Below are positions 36,053 to 45,393 of a stretch of 59,426 nt of DNA, piece after piece. The translations under genes and the position numbers were made by a program. This DNA comes from a virus, in the IMG/VR virus record IMGVR_UViG_3300046542_000282, positions 1 to 59,426 of that record; one strand, written 5' to 3'. The notes under the pieces were generated by a model. It had not been told where the DNA came from. It searched no databases and saw only the letters and a list, made by a program, of their open reading frames with translations. Positions within the stretch are counted from its first letter, which is position 1. Each line of letters opens with the position of its first letter.

Positions 36053-39000
36053 TCAGACCCACCTTCCGTTGTTGAGTGCGTCGGCGTTGGCAGACTCGCG
36101 TGCGTCGACCTCGACGCGAACGATGTCCGTGATCTCTCGGTCGCCGACGAAGACGCGCACGTCGGCATGAACCGTGGTGGCTCCTCCCCCGCCCTTGCTT
36201 GCGCGGATGTCCTGCCACTGGGACCCGGTGAACACGGGCTCGGGCTTCCCTGTGCCGTTGGCGACGAGGGAGAGGCCAGGCGGAATCAACCCGCCGTCGT
36301 CGTACCAGTGCGGACTGCGGCTCAGCCACTTCGAATACGCGACGGCTGGAGTGCCGTAGTCGGGGCGGTGCTTGATGTAGTCCATGCCCCACTTGATCTG
36401 CGTCCGCGGGTTCGTCAGCCAGTCAGAGCCGGCCGACGCCATTTTGTTCCCGGGCAACGCCTGCGGGATGCCGTAGGCGCCCGACGAGGGGTTCTTCGCG
36501 TTGTAGCGCCATCCGCTCTCGCCGTCCCAGAGCTTCTGGAGCGGTCCGAATTGCCCGATGCCCCAGCCGTAGTTACCGAGAATGCTCTTCGCGTAGGTCT
36601 GCGCTGCACCCTTGGCTGCGGACGTGAAGCCTCCGCCTCCCGTCAGGTAGCTCATAGGGTCGACGGGCGTTCCGTTCCGTCGCGCCTCCAGGTGGAGGTG
36701 AGGGCCAGTGACGTTGCCCGTTGCACCGGACTTGCCGATCTCCTGGCCTTGCTTCACGACCTGGCCGGCAGAGGTGATGATCCGGCTGAGGTGTGCGTAC
36801 AGGGAGGAGAGGCCTCCACCGTGCGAGATCTCCACGTGGTTGCCGTAGGGGCCACCACCCGCGGCGAACGTGACCTTGCCGTCGTCGACGGCGTTGACCC
36901 TCGTCCCGACGGGTACCGGGAAGTCCAGGCCCGTGTGATGCCCGGACGACCACATCTTGCCGGCCACGCCGAAGCGCGTTCCGAAGGCTGCGTTAACGGG
37001 CTTGATCCACTGCCCGCCCGTGCCTTCGGAGGCGAAGAGGAGCGACTCCGCGGCGTCGACTATCTTGTCCTTCAGCCCCGCCATCATCTTGAGCGGGTAC
37101 TTGCCGATGGCGGAACCGAACTTGCCAGCCACACCGACGCCGTCAGTGATGCGGTTCACGATCGGCTTCATGAGCCCCGTCCAGACCTTCGACGGGTGGA
37201 TCAGGAGATCCGCGCCAGTCTTCGCCCAGTCGATGCCCTTACCGATGACGTCGGAGACAGTGTCCTTCGTCCAGTCCCACGCCCCACCGACAACTCCGCC
37301 GGATTCGAGGAGCTGCGTTCCTGCGGCCTGATGCAGCGAAAGCGCGCGGCTCCTGTACTTCGGATCCGTCGGGATGACGTATTCGGGGTACCGGGGGTTT
37401 CCCTCACCAACGATTGCCGTCGGCCGGTTCGTCTTCATCGGAACCGCGGGTCCCCAGCCATTGCCGACTGTTCCGCCCGCCTCCAGGAGCTTAGGAGCGG
37501 CAGGAAGATGCGGCAGCTTGACGAAGTCAGCCACGCGATCCCAGACGGCCTTAATTCCCTTTGTGTAAACCCATTCGATAATGAAGTTCACGGGCTTTTT
37601 GGCGATGTCGGAGACCTTGCTCCAGGCCTTACCGATAAGCGTCTTCGCGGTGTCGAACGCGTCAGAGACGAGCCCTAGGGCCGACTTTATCTTGTCGAAC
37701 GCGGGCTTCAGGCCCTTGTCGTACAGCCAGTTCGCCTTATCCGCTATCCACTCAGCCGGCGGTCTCACTCCGTGGTCGTACAGCCACCTGAACTTGTCGC
37801 CGACCCACTTCAGCCCGTCCCAGATGAACTTGAACGCCGGAGCGAGCATCTTAGTCCAAAGCCAGGATGCCTTGTCGGATATCCAGCCGAGCGACGGTCT
37901 TACCGCGTTGTTGTAGAGCCAGACGAACTGATCGCCCAGCCACTTGATTCCGTCCCAGATGAACTTGAACGTGGGCTGCAGGATCGTCGTCCACAGCCAC
38001 GTTGCGATCATCGCAATTCCCTCGAAGGAGGGTTTGAACCCGTCCGTCCAGAGCCACATCGCTATGCCGCCAAGTGCTCGCAGCACGATAATGATGGGCG
38101 CGACTACGGCCGTGACCAGCACCGCGAACAGGATCCGTGCGACCAGCCATATCCCCTTGAAGGCTGGCTCGATGGCATTCTTCCAGAGCCAGACGGAGGC
38201 CGTCCCGATGGCCTTCAGTCCGGTCCAAATTCCGTCGAACGCGGGCTTCAGCACGCTGTTCCAAAGGAATAGCGTTGCGATCTTTATGCCCGTCCAAGCA
38301 CCGTCTACTGCGTCGCGGAACCACCCGACGTTCTTGTACGCCCAGATGATGCCGATGACGAGCGCGGCAACTGCCAGGACGATAGCCTCGATCAGCGGGA
38401 CAATGCCCGTCGCCTGAATAGCTGCTGCCCATCCGGATGTCACCAGAGTGGCGCCGGCTACCGCAATCGTGTAGAGATGCATAGCGACGGCAAAGGCCGC
38501 CATGCCGAGTTGGATAGCCTTGTTTACGGTGTATATCCCCCACAGGAGCTGAATCACCCACGGCGCATTCGTCGCAATCCACGACAGGCCGTCGATCATG
38601 GGTCCCACGACCGCAAACATGTCGGCACTGAGCGGGGCTATTGCCTGCGCCAGGTCGAGTGCGGACCTCAGGATCTTGCCGAGGAACTCCGCCAGTCCGG
38701 GCGACGTGTCCTTGACGTACTTGAGGAACCGCTCGAATTCCGGGCTTCCCTTAAGGTTCTTCCCCCAGTCGGCGAAACGGCCTGTGATCCGCTGCATGGT
38801 GTCGGAAATTCCGTCCATGTGCGGGAGGAAGGCGTCGACGATTCCCGCCATACCCGTCAGCAGGTTGCCGAACGCAATGCCGAGACCTACGATCGCAGGC
38901 TTCGCGCTCTTGTCAATGTCTTTCTTGAAGTCCTTCCAGAACGGCGTCTTCAGCGCCTTGGACGCTTTGTCCATGAGGATCCCGACGGCGTCCGCGGCAC

Positions 39001-41167
39001 CCGTTACCAGCGGTGTCAGCGCCGGGAGCGAGTTCTTCGCGCCGTCGACGCCACGCGTGAAGAGCGGGAGGACGTCAGGCTGTAGCGACGTCGACCAGTC
39101 CTTGAAGGCCTTCGTCAGACCCTTCGGGCCGGCGATGGAGTCATAGAGGTCGCGCTGATCCGGGGTGAGCTTCGCGAGTGCCTTGCGATACTCATCCGCC
39201 TTCGTCGCTGCCTTCGCTGTCGTGTTGATGCCCGACAGGCGGGCAGACTCAAGGCCACGCTCCGCAGACCGCACGGACTCCGCGGCTTGGACCTGCGTAT
39301 CCGCAGCGTTCGAGACAGCGTCCGCCAAACCGCGCTGAGCGTCGGCAACGGACTGTGCAGCCGCCACCTCTGCGCGTGCGGCCTCCCGATGCGCGTCGGC
39401 AACGGCCTTGACCTGATCCGCTACGTTCTGCTGAGCATCCGAAAGTTGCTGTGCGGCTCGCTTGACGGCATCGTTGCCGTCGACACCTTCCTTGCGGGTT
39501 TTCTTGGCGTCGGCCTGGAGCTGCGTATAGCTCTTGGACTGTTCCTTCTGCGCCTGGACAGCTTGGTCGTAGCTGAGCTGCGCTCTGGCCAACTGACCAT
39601 CAGACGCGGTGCCAGCCGCATTCGACGCCTGCACACGAGACAGCTCGTCGGCTGCCTCCTGGACGCGCAGGGCGGCGTCACGCTGACTCAGTGCGCCGTC
39701 GGTAAGTTTGTCGTTCAGGTCGCTGAGCTGCTTCGCGGCGTCCTGCCGTGCCTGCGTGAGATCCTGCTCAGACTGGCGCGCGCTGCGCTGAGCGTCGGAG
39801 AGGGACCGTTCGGCGCGGGCCACGTTGTCCGCTGACTGACGTCGCTGGTCGGAGGCACGCTGCACGGCCTGTGCTACGGCACGTTCCGCGTCCTCCACCT
39901 GACGGTTAGCCTGCGAGATGGACCGGGCAGCGTTGCGGTACGCAGCGCCTAGAGCTTGCTGCGCGCCCTGCATCTGCAGCGCCTGTTGCTCAGCCTTGAC
40001 GCCCGCTGCAGCCGAATTGCTCGTCGCACTTGCGGCTTCCTTGTCCGCGGCCGTCTTCGCCTGAATGACGGTAGTGACGCCCTTGATCGCTGGAATAGCG
40101 GCCAGGGCCAGGGCTCCGACTCCCGCACCTGCGGCAGTTGCGGCGGCTGCGACGGCTCCGATGCCAGCCGCAAGGACCGGACCGAGCGGGATGGCCGTCA
40201 GGATGGCCATTTGGATCCCGAGCCCCATCAGGGCTGACGTCGCGTGGGATGTGTCCGCGAACGCCTTGATGTGGACGAGCTTCAGACTGTCGGCTTCGGC
40301 GTCCAGTGCTGCCAGTTCAGCAGCGGCGCGAGCGGCGTCAACACGGACGTCTATGTCGTGGTGCTGAACCGACAAGATCTCCAGGCGCGTTTGGATGGCC
40401 TGAATCTCTGCCAGTGCGGCGCCGGCGTCGATGTCGATCCCAACCCGCGCGTTCGACAGGAGCGCGAGCCGTTCACGTAGCGCCTGAATCTCAACGCGCG
40501 CGGGCGAGGTGTCCGCGTCCACGTTGATGTTCGGGAGTGACGCCTGAGCCTCTGCCACGACGGCGCGGAGCTTAGCGCCAAACGAGCCGTCGACCTCCAG
40601 TGCGATTTTCTGCCGGCCGCCCACGGCTGCTATCTCCGCGCGGATCTCCGCCAGAGCAGCGCGTGCGGCTGCCGTGTCAGCTCGCACGGCGACGTTCGGA
40701 TGTTCGGCGCCCAGCTCGCGGAGTTTGGCCTCAAGGCGGGTAATCTCCGCCTCAGCCGCCTCTGCGCTGACGTCGATGCCGATCCGCTTGTTGCTGAGCT
40801 GCTCCAGCTTCGCCCGGATGCGCGCGAGTTCGGCGTCAACGCCCGTGTCACCGAGCTTGACGTCCAGTTTCGGCATGGCCTTGAAGGCAGCTTCGAGCTT
40901 CCGTCGGATGGAGCGCGCGAAGGCTCCGCCCGCGTCGTCACCCTGCCGTCCGGCAGCGCGTACGCCCGCCTTTCCACCTGCGTTGATGGCGTCGGGGATG
41001 GAGATCACGATGTGCTTCGATATCGCCTCCCCCATGCGTCGGCCGGCGTCTTCACCGACACGGTCCGCGATGGGGAGTACGAGAGCTTTCAGCTTCGTGT
41101 GGAAGTTGGGGACGATGGGGACAACGTCAACCGCTGCCCCACCGACAATGTCCAGGTCGCCCGCCAT
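36053..41167 (-). CDS. Tape measure protein with M23 peptidase and SLT-like domains, 1704 aa
   Basis: Sets tail length and helps DNA entry. Long coiled-coil regions fill residues 60-320 and 380-680, hydrophobic segments lie near 320-370 and 860-1030, and Trp-rich repeats at 1030-1150. Residues about 1405-1510 form an M23 peptidase (SSGHHTGLDFP and the HLHLEA metal motif). Residues about 1535-1620 form a transglycosylase-like domain (GESGW, NPSSGAYGIPQ). The two domains could open peptidoglycan during injection. ATG 41167 follows GCAGGAGG. Confidence 0.92.
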   Translation of the reverse strand: MAGDLDIVGGAAVDVVPIVPNFHTKLKALVLPIADRVGEDAGRRMGEAISKHIVISIPDAINAGGKAGVRAAGRQGDDAGGAFARSIRRKLEAAFKAMPKLDVKLGDTGVDAELARIRAKLEQLSNKRIGIDVSAEAAEAEITRLEAKLRELGAEHPNVAVRADTAAARAALAEIRAEIAAVGGRQKIALEVDGSFGAKLRAVVAEAQASLPNINVDADTSPARVEIQALRERLALLSNARVGIDIDAGAALAEIQAIQTRLEILSVQHHDIDVRVDAARAAAELAALDAEADSLKLVHIKAFADTSHATSALMGLGIQMAILTAIPLGPVLAAGIGAVAAAATAAGAGVGALALAAIPAIKGVTTVIQAKTAADKEAASATSNSAAAGVKAEQQALQMQGAQQALGAAYRNAARSISQANRQVEDAERAVAQAVQRASDQRRQSADNVARAERSLSDAQRSARQSEQDLTQARQDAAKQLSDLNDKLTDGALSQRDAALRVQEAADELSRVQASNAAGTASDGQLARAQLSYDQAVQAQKEQSKSYTQLQADAKKTRKEGVDGNDAVKRAAQQLSDAQQNVADQVKAVADAHREAARAEVAAAQSVADAQRGLADAVSNAADTQVQAAESVRSAERGLESARLSGINTTAKAATKADEYRKALAKLTPDQRDLYDSIAGPKGLTKAFKDWSTSLQPDVLPLFTRGVDGAKNSLPALTPLVTGAADAVGILMDKASKALKTPFWKDFKKDIDKSAKPAIVGLGIAFGNLLTGMAGIVDAFLPHMDGISDTMQRITGRFADWGKNLKGSPEFERFLKYVKDTSPGLAEFLGKILRSALDLAQAIAPLSADMFAVVGPMIDGLSWIATNAPWVIQLLWGIYTVNKAIQLGMAAFAVAMHLYTIAVAGATLVTSGWAAAIQATGIVPLIEAIVLAVAALVIGIIWAYKNVGWFRDAVDGAWTGIKIATLFLWNSVLKPAFDGIWTGLKAIGTASVWLWKNAIEPAFKGIWLVARILFAVLVTAVVAPIIIVLRALGGIAMWLWTDGFKPSFEGIAMIATWLWTTILQPTFKFIWDGIKWLGDQFVWLYNNAVRPSLGWISDKASWLWTKMLAPAFKFIWDGLKWVGDKFRWLYDHGVRPPAEWIADKANWLYDKGLKPAFDKIKSALGLVSDAFDTAKTLIGKAWSKVSDIAKKPVNFIIEWVYTKGIKAVWDRVADFVKLPHLPAAPKLLEAGGTVGNGWGPAVPMKTNRPTAIVGEGNPRYPEYVIPTDPKYRSRALSLHQAAGTQLLESGGVVGGAWDWTKDTVSDVIGKGIDWAKTGADLLIHPSKVWTGLMKPIVNRITDGVGVAGKFGSAIGKYPLKMMAGLKDKIVDAAESLLFASEGTGGQWIKPVNAAFGTRFGVAGKMWSSGHHTGLDFPVPVGTRVNAVDDGKVTFAAGGGPYGNHVEISHGGGLSSLYAHLSRIITSAGQVVKQGQEIGKSGATGNVTGPHLHLEARRNGTPVDPMSYLTGGGGFTSAAKGAAQTYAKSILGNYGWGIGQFGPLQKLWDGESGWRYNAKNPSSGAYGIPQALPGNKMASAGSDWLTNPRTQIKWGMDYIKHRPDYGTPAVAYSKWLSRSPHWYDDGGLIPPGLSLVANGTGKPEPVFTGSQWQDIRASKGGGGATTVHADVRVFVGDREITDIVRVEVDARESANADALNNGRWV

Positions 41168-41906
41168 TACGCCTCCTGCGTCTGATCTCTCAGCCGCGGG
41201 TCGAGGGCGCGGCGCTGCTCATCTGTCAGCCCCCGCATCTGCGTGGTCTGCTTAGGGGGAACCCCCGGTCGTGGCGTAGGTGTGAACTCCTCGGGCTTCC
41301 CGCCGGCAGCAGCGATGGTGACGATTCGCAGTCGACTGACCTCGTCCTTCAAGGACGCGAGGAGCAGTTCGACGCCGCTCCACGGAGCCAGGTCGGGACG
41401 GTGTTCGCCCGTCGCGCGCTCCATGTCGCTCGCGGAGACGCTGTTGCGGATCGCCGTCTTCGTCGCGCTCTCCGGTGGCAGGTGCTCAATCCAGATACGC
41501 AGGGTCCGCAGGGACAGCGTCCCGCGATACACGTCAAGCACTCGCGCGCCCGGGTAGTACCGCGGGATGTCCGCTTCTAGCGCCTCCGCGTGGTCCGCGA
41601 GGACTTGGCACGTCCACTGGACTTTCCCACCGGCTCTCCGGCAGCCTGCGCGGCGTCAGAGACGAACTCGCCGATCTCAGCGAACGTCGCGTCGAGCTCG
41701 ACGAACGTGGCGACGTCGTCCGCGTGGAGGACGCCCTCCGCCCACGTGTCGAAGTCGCTCTGTCGCAGGGCTCGCATGTACGAGGGGCGCCACTGGGACG
41801 CGTCCTTCACACGGAGGGTCTGGCCAAGCAGCTCCGCGGTGGAGTAACCCTCCGTGGCCTCGTTCTCCTGCGCCTCAGCGGGGGTTGTGGTGGTGGTCTC
41901 AGTCAT
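41167..41906 (-). CDS. Tail assembly chaperone, frameshifted long form, about 246 aa
   Basis: Made by a -1 ribosomal shift at GGGAAAG (41628-41622 read leftward). The shifted frame continues at once with a typical chaperone segment, CQVLADHAEALEADIPRYYP and then VLDVYRGTLSLRTLRIW, and ends at 41167 next to the tape measure start. This is the gpG-gpT layout of siphoviruses. The part after the shift has no start or ribosome site of its own. Confidence 0.88.
41577..41906 (-). CDS. Tail assembly chaperone, short form, 109 aa
   Basis: The unshifted product, starting at ATG 41906 after TAGGAGA. A Thr/Glu-rich N-terminus is followed by a helical core; it ends in a basic tail (SSRTTRRR) at 41577. 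Lies between the major tail protein and the tape measure, as expected for gpG. Confidence 0.88.
   Translation of the reverse strand: MTETTTTTPAEAQENEATEGYSTAELLGQTLRVKDASQWRPSYMRALRQSDFDTWAEGVLHADDVATFVELDATFAEIGEFVSDAAQAAGEPVGKSSGRAKSSRTTRRR
41622..41628 (-). other. Programmed -1 frameshift slippery site GGGAAAG
   Basis: Read leftward in the zero frame as G GGA AAG, the same heptamer as phage lambda G/T. Both frames beyond it are open and the new frame is protein-like at once. Confidence 0.88.
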
Positions 41907-41962
41907 GCGCGCGGGTCTCCTAAGTCAAGGTGTTGTTCTGGCGCGGGTCGTTGTAGAGCTGA

Positions 41963-41998
41963 AGCGGGACCCGGACCCGCGCAGATACGGGTCCCGCT
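41963..41998 (-). terminator. Hairpin between major tail protein and chaperones
   Basis: A perfect 11-bp stem (AGCGGGACCCG/CGGGTCCCGCT) with a 14-base loop and no T tract. It may reduce transcription after the abundant major tail protein. Confidence 0.7.
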
Positions 41999-42018
41999 GG
42001 TTCGTGAATGGCTTACTA

Positions 42019-42606
42019 TCAGCCAGCCGGGAAGAACCCGCTGACGTCGACGTCGCCGTAATCGATGTACCGCTTCACGGCCGCGCCAGAGGTGCCCTTG
42101 TAGAACTTGAACGTCAGCTGGACGGGCATGACGTCGGCCGTCTGCGGCTGCTCGTCGCCTCGCTCCGTGACCTTGCCGTTCGGCATGTACAGGCGGATTC
42201 GCTTGTCGCCGTCCATCGTGTCGAACACGAAGGCGTACCGAAGATCGTTCGGCTTGTCCGGCAGGTCGTAGGACGCGATGCCCGTCGTCGGCTGCAGCGC
42301 CGTCACGGGGACGTTGTCGTACAGGCTGCGAACGAGCGGGTTGAGACCCTCCAGGAACGTCACCTGAAGCGACTTCGTGGACTTGGTCATCAGGGTGCGG
42401 ATCGGCTCCAGCGAGCCGGCCGCGTCAACGTCCTTCGTCTCCTCTTCGACTTTGAAGAGGCCACCTTCGGTGGTCGTCCACCCAAGGTTGTGCCACGGGG
42501 TAGCGGGGTCGGCGAAGGCCGTTGGGCTGGCCGTGTTCACAGCCGCCATGTAGACGAGGTAGTCAGTTGCGCCGAAAGTGAGATCGGCATTGCGGGTGTC
42601 CGCCAT
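42019..42606 (-). CDS. Major tail protein, 195 aa
   Basis: Position (just upstream of the chaperones), size and the beta-rich pattern fit a tail-tube protein; the opening MADTRNADLTFGATDYLVYMA and the SLQVTFLEG strand are typical. ATG 42606 follows GGAGGG. A hairpin follows the gene. Confidence 0.85.
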   Translation of the reverse strand: MADTRNADLTFGATDYLVYMAAVNTASPTAFADPATPWHNLGWTTTEGGLFKVEEETKDVDAAGSLEPIRTLMTKSTKSLQVTFLEGLNPLVRSLYDNVPVTALQPTTGIASYDLPDKPNDLRYAFVFDTMDGDKRIRLYMPNGKVTERGDEQPQTADVMPVQLTFKFYKGTSGAAVKRYIDYGDVDVSGFFPAG

Positions 42607-42668
42607 GAGCCCTCCAGGGCATGCGAGAGACCCGCTCGTCATCGACGTCGGGTCTGTGAGTTCAGGGG

Positions 42669-43037
42669 TTACGCGGGGCGCAGGCTCACGGTGTACGAGG
42701 CGCCTCGTCGGTGGACAGCCTCGTTTACCCACGGCTGCCGAGTTGGGCCGGAGTCGCATCGGACGGACCGGATCACAGCGCCATTCACGGGGCCCTGCAG
42801 AAAGAGCAGTGCGTCACGGACGCTGCTTGCGAGGGTCCGCGCCTCGTCCGCCGTAGCGGCGAATACGTCGACTGCTACGCGAGGGTGGAGCGCGAAACGT
42901 TCATCGCTTCCCCCGAGCCGCTCAACGCGGATCACGGGGAGCCTCGTCTCCAGGTCCGCGGGGGTCTCCGCGCCGGCGAATACGCCGAAGGTGGCCTCAG
43001 CCCACGGGGCTAGTACTGCTTCGATCTCAGCCGGCAC
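42669..43037 (-). CDS. Tail terminator / tail completion protein, 122 aa
   Basis: Alpha/beta pattern with RVAVDVFAATADEARTLASSVRDALLFLQ in the middle, as in tail terminator (gpU/gp17-like) proteins. It lies between the HK97-gp10-like protein and the major tail protein, the usual place. GTG start at 43037 overlaps the upstream gene. Confidence 0.75.
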   Translation of the reverse strand: MPAEIEAVLAPWAEATFGVFAGAETPADLETRLPVIRVERLGGSDERFALHPRVAVDVFAATADEARTLASSVRDALLFLQGPVNGAVIRSVRCDSGPTRQPWVNEAVHRRGASYTVSLRPA

Positions 43038-43389
43038 GGTGAGCCGCCTTCAGGTCGTCCAGGCTCTTGGAGAGCACGGCGTAGCGTGGCGTCCCGCCGT
43101 TTCCGTACTCCACGTGTCGCGCCTCAGGGGAGAAGTTGACGAGCCGTGCGCCCGCGCGGATGCGGGGCTTTCCGCGGAACGGGACGTTCTTCTCGATGGG
43201 GAGGACGTCGAACGACGCCTTGTAGCGTCCCGCGTGACTGTCCTCCGCCGGGTTGCCCACAGGAGAGCGTGCCTCCGCGATGGCCTTCAGCTTCACAGCC
43301 GCGTCTTTGCACGGCTTCTGCAGCCATGGACGCGAGAGCATCGAGCCGATGCCGGAGTACCGGCCGGTGTACTTCGAGCGGTAGGCCAT
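43027..43389 (-). CDS. HK97 gp10-like neck protein, 120 aa
   Basis: Basic N-terminus with LKAIAEARSPVGNPAEDSHAGRYKASF and a GTPRYAVL strand, the pattern of gp10-like head-tail joining proteins. Located in the connector cluster. Confidence 0.75.
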   Translation of the reverse strand: MAYRSKYTGRYSGIGSMLSRPWLQKPCKDAAVKLKAIAEARSPVGNPAEDSHAGRYKASFDVLPIEKNVPFRGKPRIRAGARLVNFSPEARHVEYGNGGTPRYAVLSKSLDDLKAAHRAG

Positions 43390-43745
43390 CAGCCAGTCAC
43401 CTCCGTCAGGGACGCCTCAAGGTGGGCGAGCGACGTTGCCGGGAGGGTGTTGGGTCGCCCTTCCACCTGCCAGATCTCGCCGTTGCTCCGGATGATCCGG
43501 TCCGCAGGGCGGACGTCGGTCCCGAGCGGGGCGAAGAGGACGCGGCGCGTCTCGATGGTCGTCGATGCGCTGTGCGTCTCCGTCGAGCTGCCTACCGTCA
43601 CGCCATAGGGCGGCATGACGGCGCAGAAGTCGACAGAGAAGCGTGTCGGTGGCCCCGGGATCTCAGACCCCGTGGAGTCACGGACCACGCCTCCAGGCCG
43701 CTCAATTTCGATCGTCTCGGAGAAGAGCTGCGCGAAGAGGCTCAC
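43389..43745 (-). CDS. Head closure protein, 118 aa
   Basis: Beta-barrel-like, with SETIEIERPG, RRVLFAPLG and NGEIWQVEGRP, as in head-closure/stopper proteins of siphoviruses. Starts at GTG 43745, coupled to the upstream adaptor. Confidence 0.75.
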   Translation of the reverse strand: MSLFAQLFSETIEIERPGGVVRDSTGSEIPGPPTRFSVDFCAVMPPYGVTVGSSTETHSASTTIETRRVLFAPLGTDVRPADRIIRSNGEIWQVEGRPNTLPATSLAHLEASLTEVTG

Positions 43746-44122
43746 GTCGGCAGCCAGACTGCCATGGGCGGCGCAACGTCCTCTGGAGCAATGTCCAGGG
43801 ACGCCGCTCCGAACGCTATGCCTACCGCGCGACGCAGCCGGCGACGCTCATCGTCGGACAGAATGACGCCAGTACCCGAATCCGCGTAGGACTGGAGCAT
43901 GCCGCCGGCCTGTTCCGACCGGAGCCCGCCGGGGTTCGTCAGGATGCGAGCCGCGACCATCAGTGAGACCGACTTGACTCCGCGTTGGGGCGGATCTGTC
44001 AGCCGCTCCCCCACCTCACCGTAGAACGCGTCTTCGGTGAGGTCGTGGGCAAGGGCGCACTGAGCGTCCGTCAGCGGGCGTGCGACGAGGGTCCGCAGCT
44101 CAGTCGGACTGAACAGTTCCAC
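43742..44122 (-). CDS. Head-tail adaptor, gp6/gp15-like, 126 aa
   Basis: Helical, with LTDAQCALAHDLTEDAFYGEVGERL and a later SVSLMVAARI helix, as in connector proteins that sit under the portal. It is the first gene of the neck cluster. GTG 44122 lies inside the end of the upstream gene. Confidence 0.72.
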   Translation of the reverse strand: MELFSPTELRTLVARPLTDAQCALAHDLTEDAFYGEVGERLTDPPQRGVKSVSLMVAARILTNPGGLRSEQAGGMLQSYADSGTGVILSDDERRRLRRAVGIAFGAASLDIAPEDVAPPMAVWLPT

Positions 44123-44336
44123 CTGTCGACGCCTTCCGTCGGGGCGCGGCGCGCTTCGCGGGTGCCTTCGGTGCGGGCTCGGGATCCGTCAGTCGTTTCA
44201 CGGACGGTGCCTCCGCCCACGCCTTCGGGTTCGTGATGAGCGCCTGCGCCCACTCCGGGACCTCGTCCGCGGGGCCGAACACGTGGGCCGCGCCCTCTGC
44301 GTCCGTCACGTGGACGTTCGTTGCCAGGGTTGCCAT
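44100..44336 (-). CDS. Hypothetical protein after the capsid gene, 78 aa
   Basis: Starts at ATG 44336 after GCGAGG. A short folded N-terminus is followed by a Lys/Pro/Ala-rich basic tail. A palindrome copy (44186-44203) lies inside and encodes VKRLT, as at the lipoprotein gene. Small proteins in this place often join head and connector; function unknown. Confidence 0.7.
   Translation of the reverse strand: MATLATNVHVTDAEGAAHVFGPADEVPEWAQALITNPKAWAEAPSVKRLTDPEPAPKAPAKRAAPRRKASTGGTVQSD
44186..44203. repeat. 18-bp imperfect palindrome, copy 9 (intragenic)
   Basis: CCGTCAGTCGTTTCACGG, inside the 44100-44336 gene. It shows that the element is not limited to gaps between genes. Confidence 0.55.
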
Positions 44337-44360
44337 GCGTGAATGCCTCGCGTTTCGGGG

Positions 44361-45377
44361 TTAGAGAACGTCAGCCTGGAACGTCAGGTCTGGAGCAGCG
44401 ACGACAGGGAGCGCGATGGCAACGGCGCGGGTCCACACAGTCTGTGGGTCCTCGCTCTTGTAGCCACCGACGGCGACGCCAGCAGCGTCACCACCCAGCC
44501 CATACCGCGGGTCGTCGGCCTCCACCGGGACGCCCCAGAGGGTCTGACCGACGGCGTCACCGAACTCCGGAAGGAACAGGACCTTATCGACAGGAGTGAC
44601 TCGCGTGGCCACGCCGTTCACGGAGACCTGCGCGTCGTAGATCAGTACCGGCGGGATGTCGTAGTCGCCAAGCACGGTGTTCAGCGCGTCGCGCGTCAGC
44701 ACGGTGGGCGGGTTCTGCGTGTTGGCGAGCTTCGTCAGGCCGACGTTCCGGCGCAGCCAGTTGTAGGCCGTGCGGGACATCAGGGTATACGCCGGGAGAC
44801 GCCCGTTCGTGGTGTTGTAGACGTCGAGCCAGTTCGACAGGTCGCCGTACGCGTCCGCCGTGGCGAAGGTGCTCCACGGGGTGGAGGCCGTCACGTTGTG
44901 CGCAGGGTTGCGTCCGAAGTCGACCGACGCCTGAACGCCGTTCTCGTTCAGGTTCACGGCGCCGGTGAACAGAGCCTCGCCACGCGCGAGTTCGAGACGG
45001 GCTTCGATCTGACGGGCCAGGCGGACGCCGTCGTCGAGCATCGCGTCACGGATCTCCGCGTTCTGCGTGTCGACGTTCCGGCGCCTGATGCGCTCGTACT
45101 CGCCGACGGGGATCTTGCGGGAGATGGGCGGCAGTTCGCCACTCACGCGCGCCCCACCGGGACGCACGGCGACGTCAGACGACGCGTCGTAGGCACGGAA
45201 GACCGCAGCCTCCGTCAGACCGCCTCCGCCTCGCGTGAAGCGGTAGGAGAGATCGTTGATCGTGCGGTTCGGAAGCCAGCGGTCGAGGGTCTCCGCGTTC
45301 TCCACACGGTCGGCAAGGGCCGCGCGAGCGTAGCCCGTGAGTTCCGCGGGAGTCGCGAACTCGTCAATGAGCTGCAT
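44361..45377 (-). CDS. Major capsid protein (HK97 fold, capsid E family), 338 aa
   Basis: Matches family E capsid proteins: an N-terminal arm, a central domain with ISRKIPVGEYERIR and RLARQIEARLELARGEAL, then YTLMSRTAYNWLRRN and IYDAQVSVNGVATRV. The gene order scaffold, decoration, capsid supports it. ATG 45377 starts the frame. Confidence 0.9.
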   Translation of the reverse strand: MQLIDEFATPAELTGYARAALADRVENAETLDRWLPNRTINDLSYRFTRGGGGLTEAAVFRAYDASSDVAVRPGGARVSGELPPISRKIPVGEYERIRRRNVDTQNAEIRDAMLDDGVRLARQIEARLELARGEALFTGAVNLNENGVQASVDFGRNPAHNVTASTPWSTFATADAYGDLSNWLDVYNTTNGRLPAYTLMSRTAYNWLRRNVGLTKLANTQNPPTVLTRDALNTVLGDYDIPPVLIYDAQVSVNGVATRVTPVDKVLFLPEFGDAVGQTLWGVPVEADDPRYGLGGDAAGVAVGGYKSEDPQTVWTRAVAIALPVVAAPDLTFQADVL

Positions 45378-45393
45378 AGTTGGTGGTTACCTC

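Noticed and set aside
36002-37678. Long plus-strand open frame opposite the tape measure gene
   Set aside because: It mirrors the codon pattern of the minus-strand gene, has no ribosome site and a low-complexity Arg/Val/Asp composition. Similar mirror frames at 8080-9051, 9352-10278 and 41854-43608 were dropped for the same reason.
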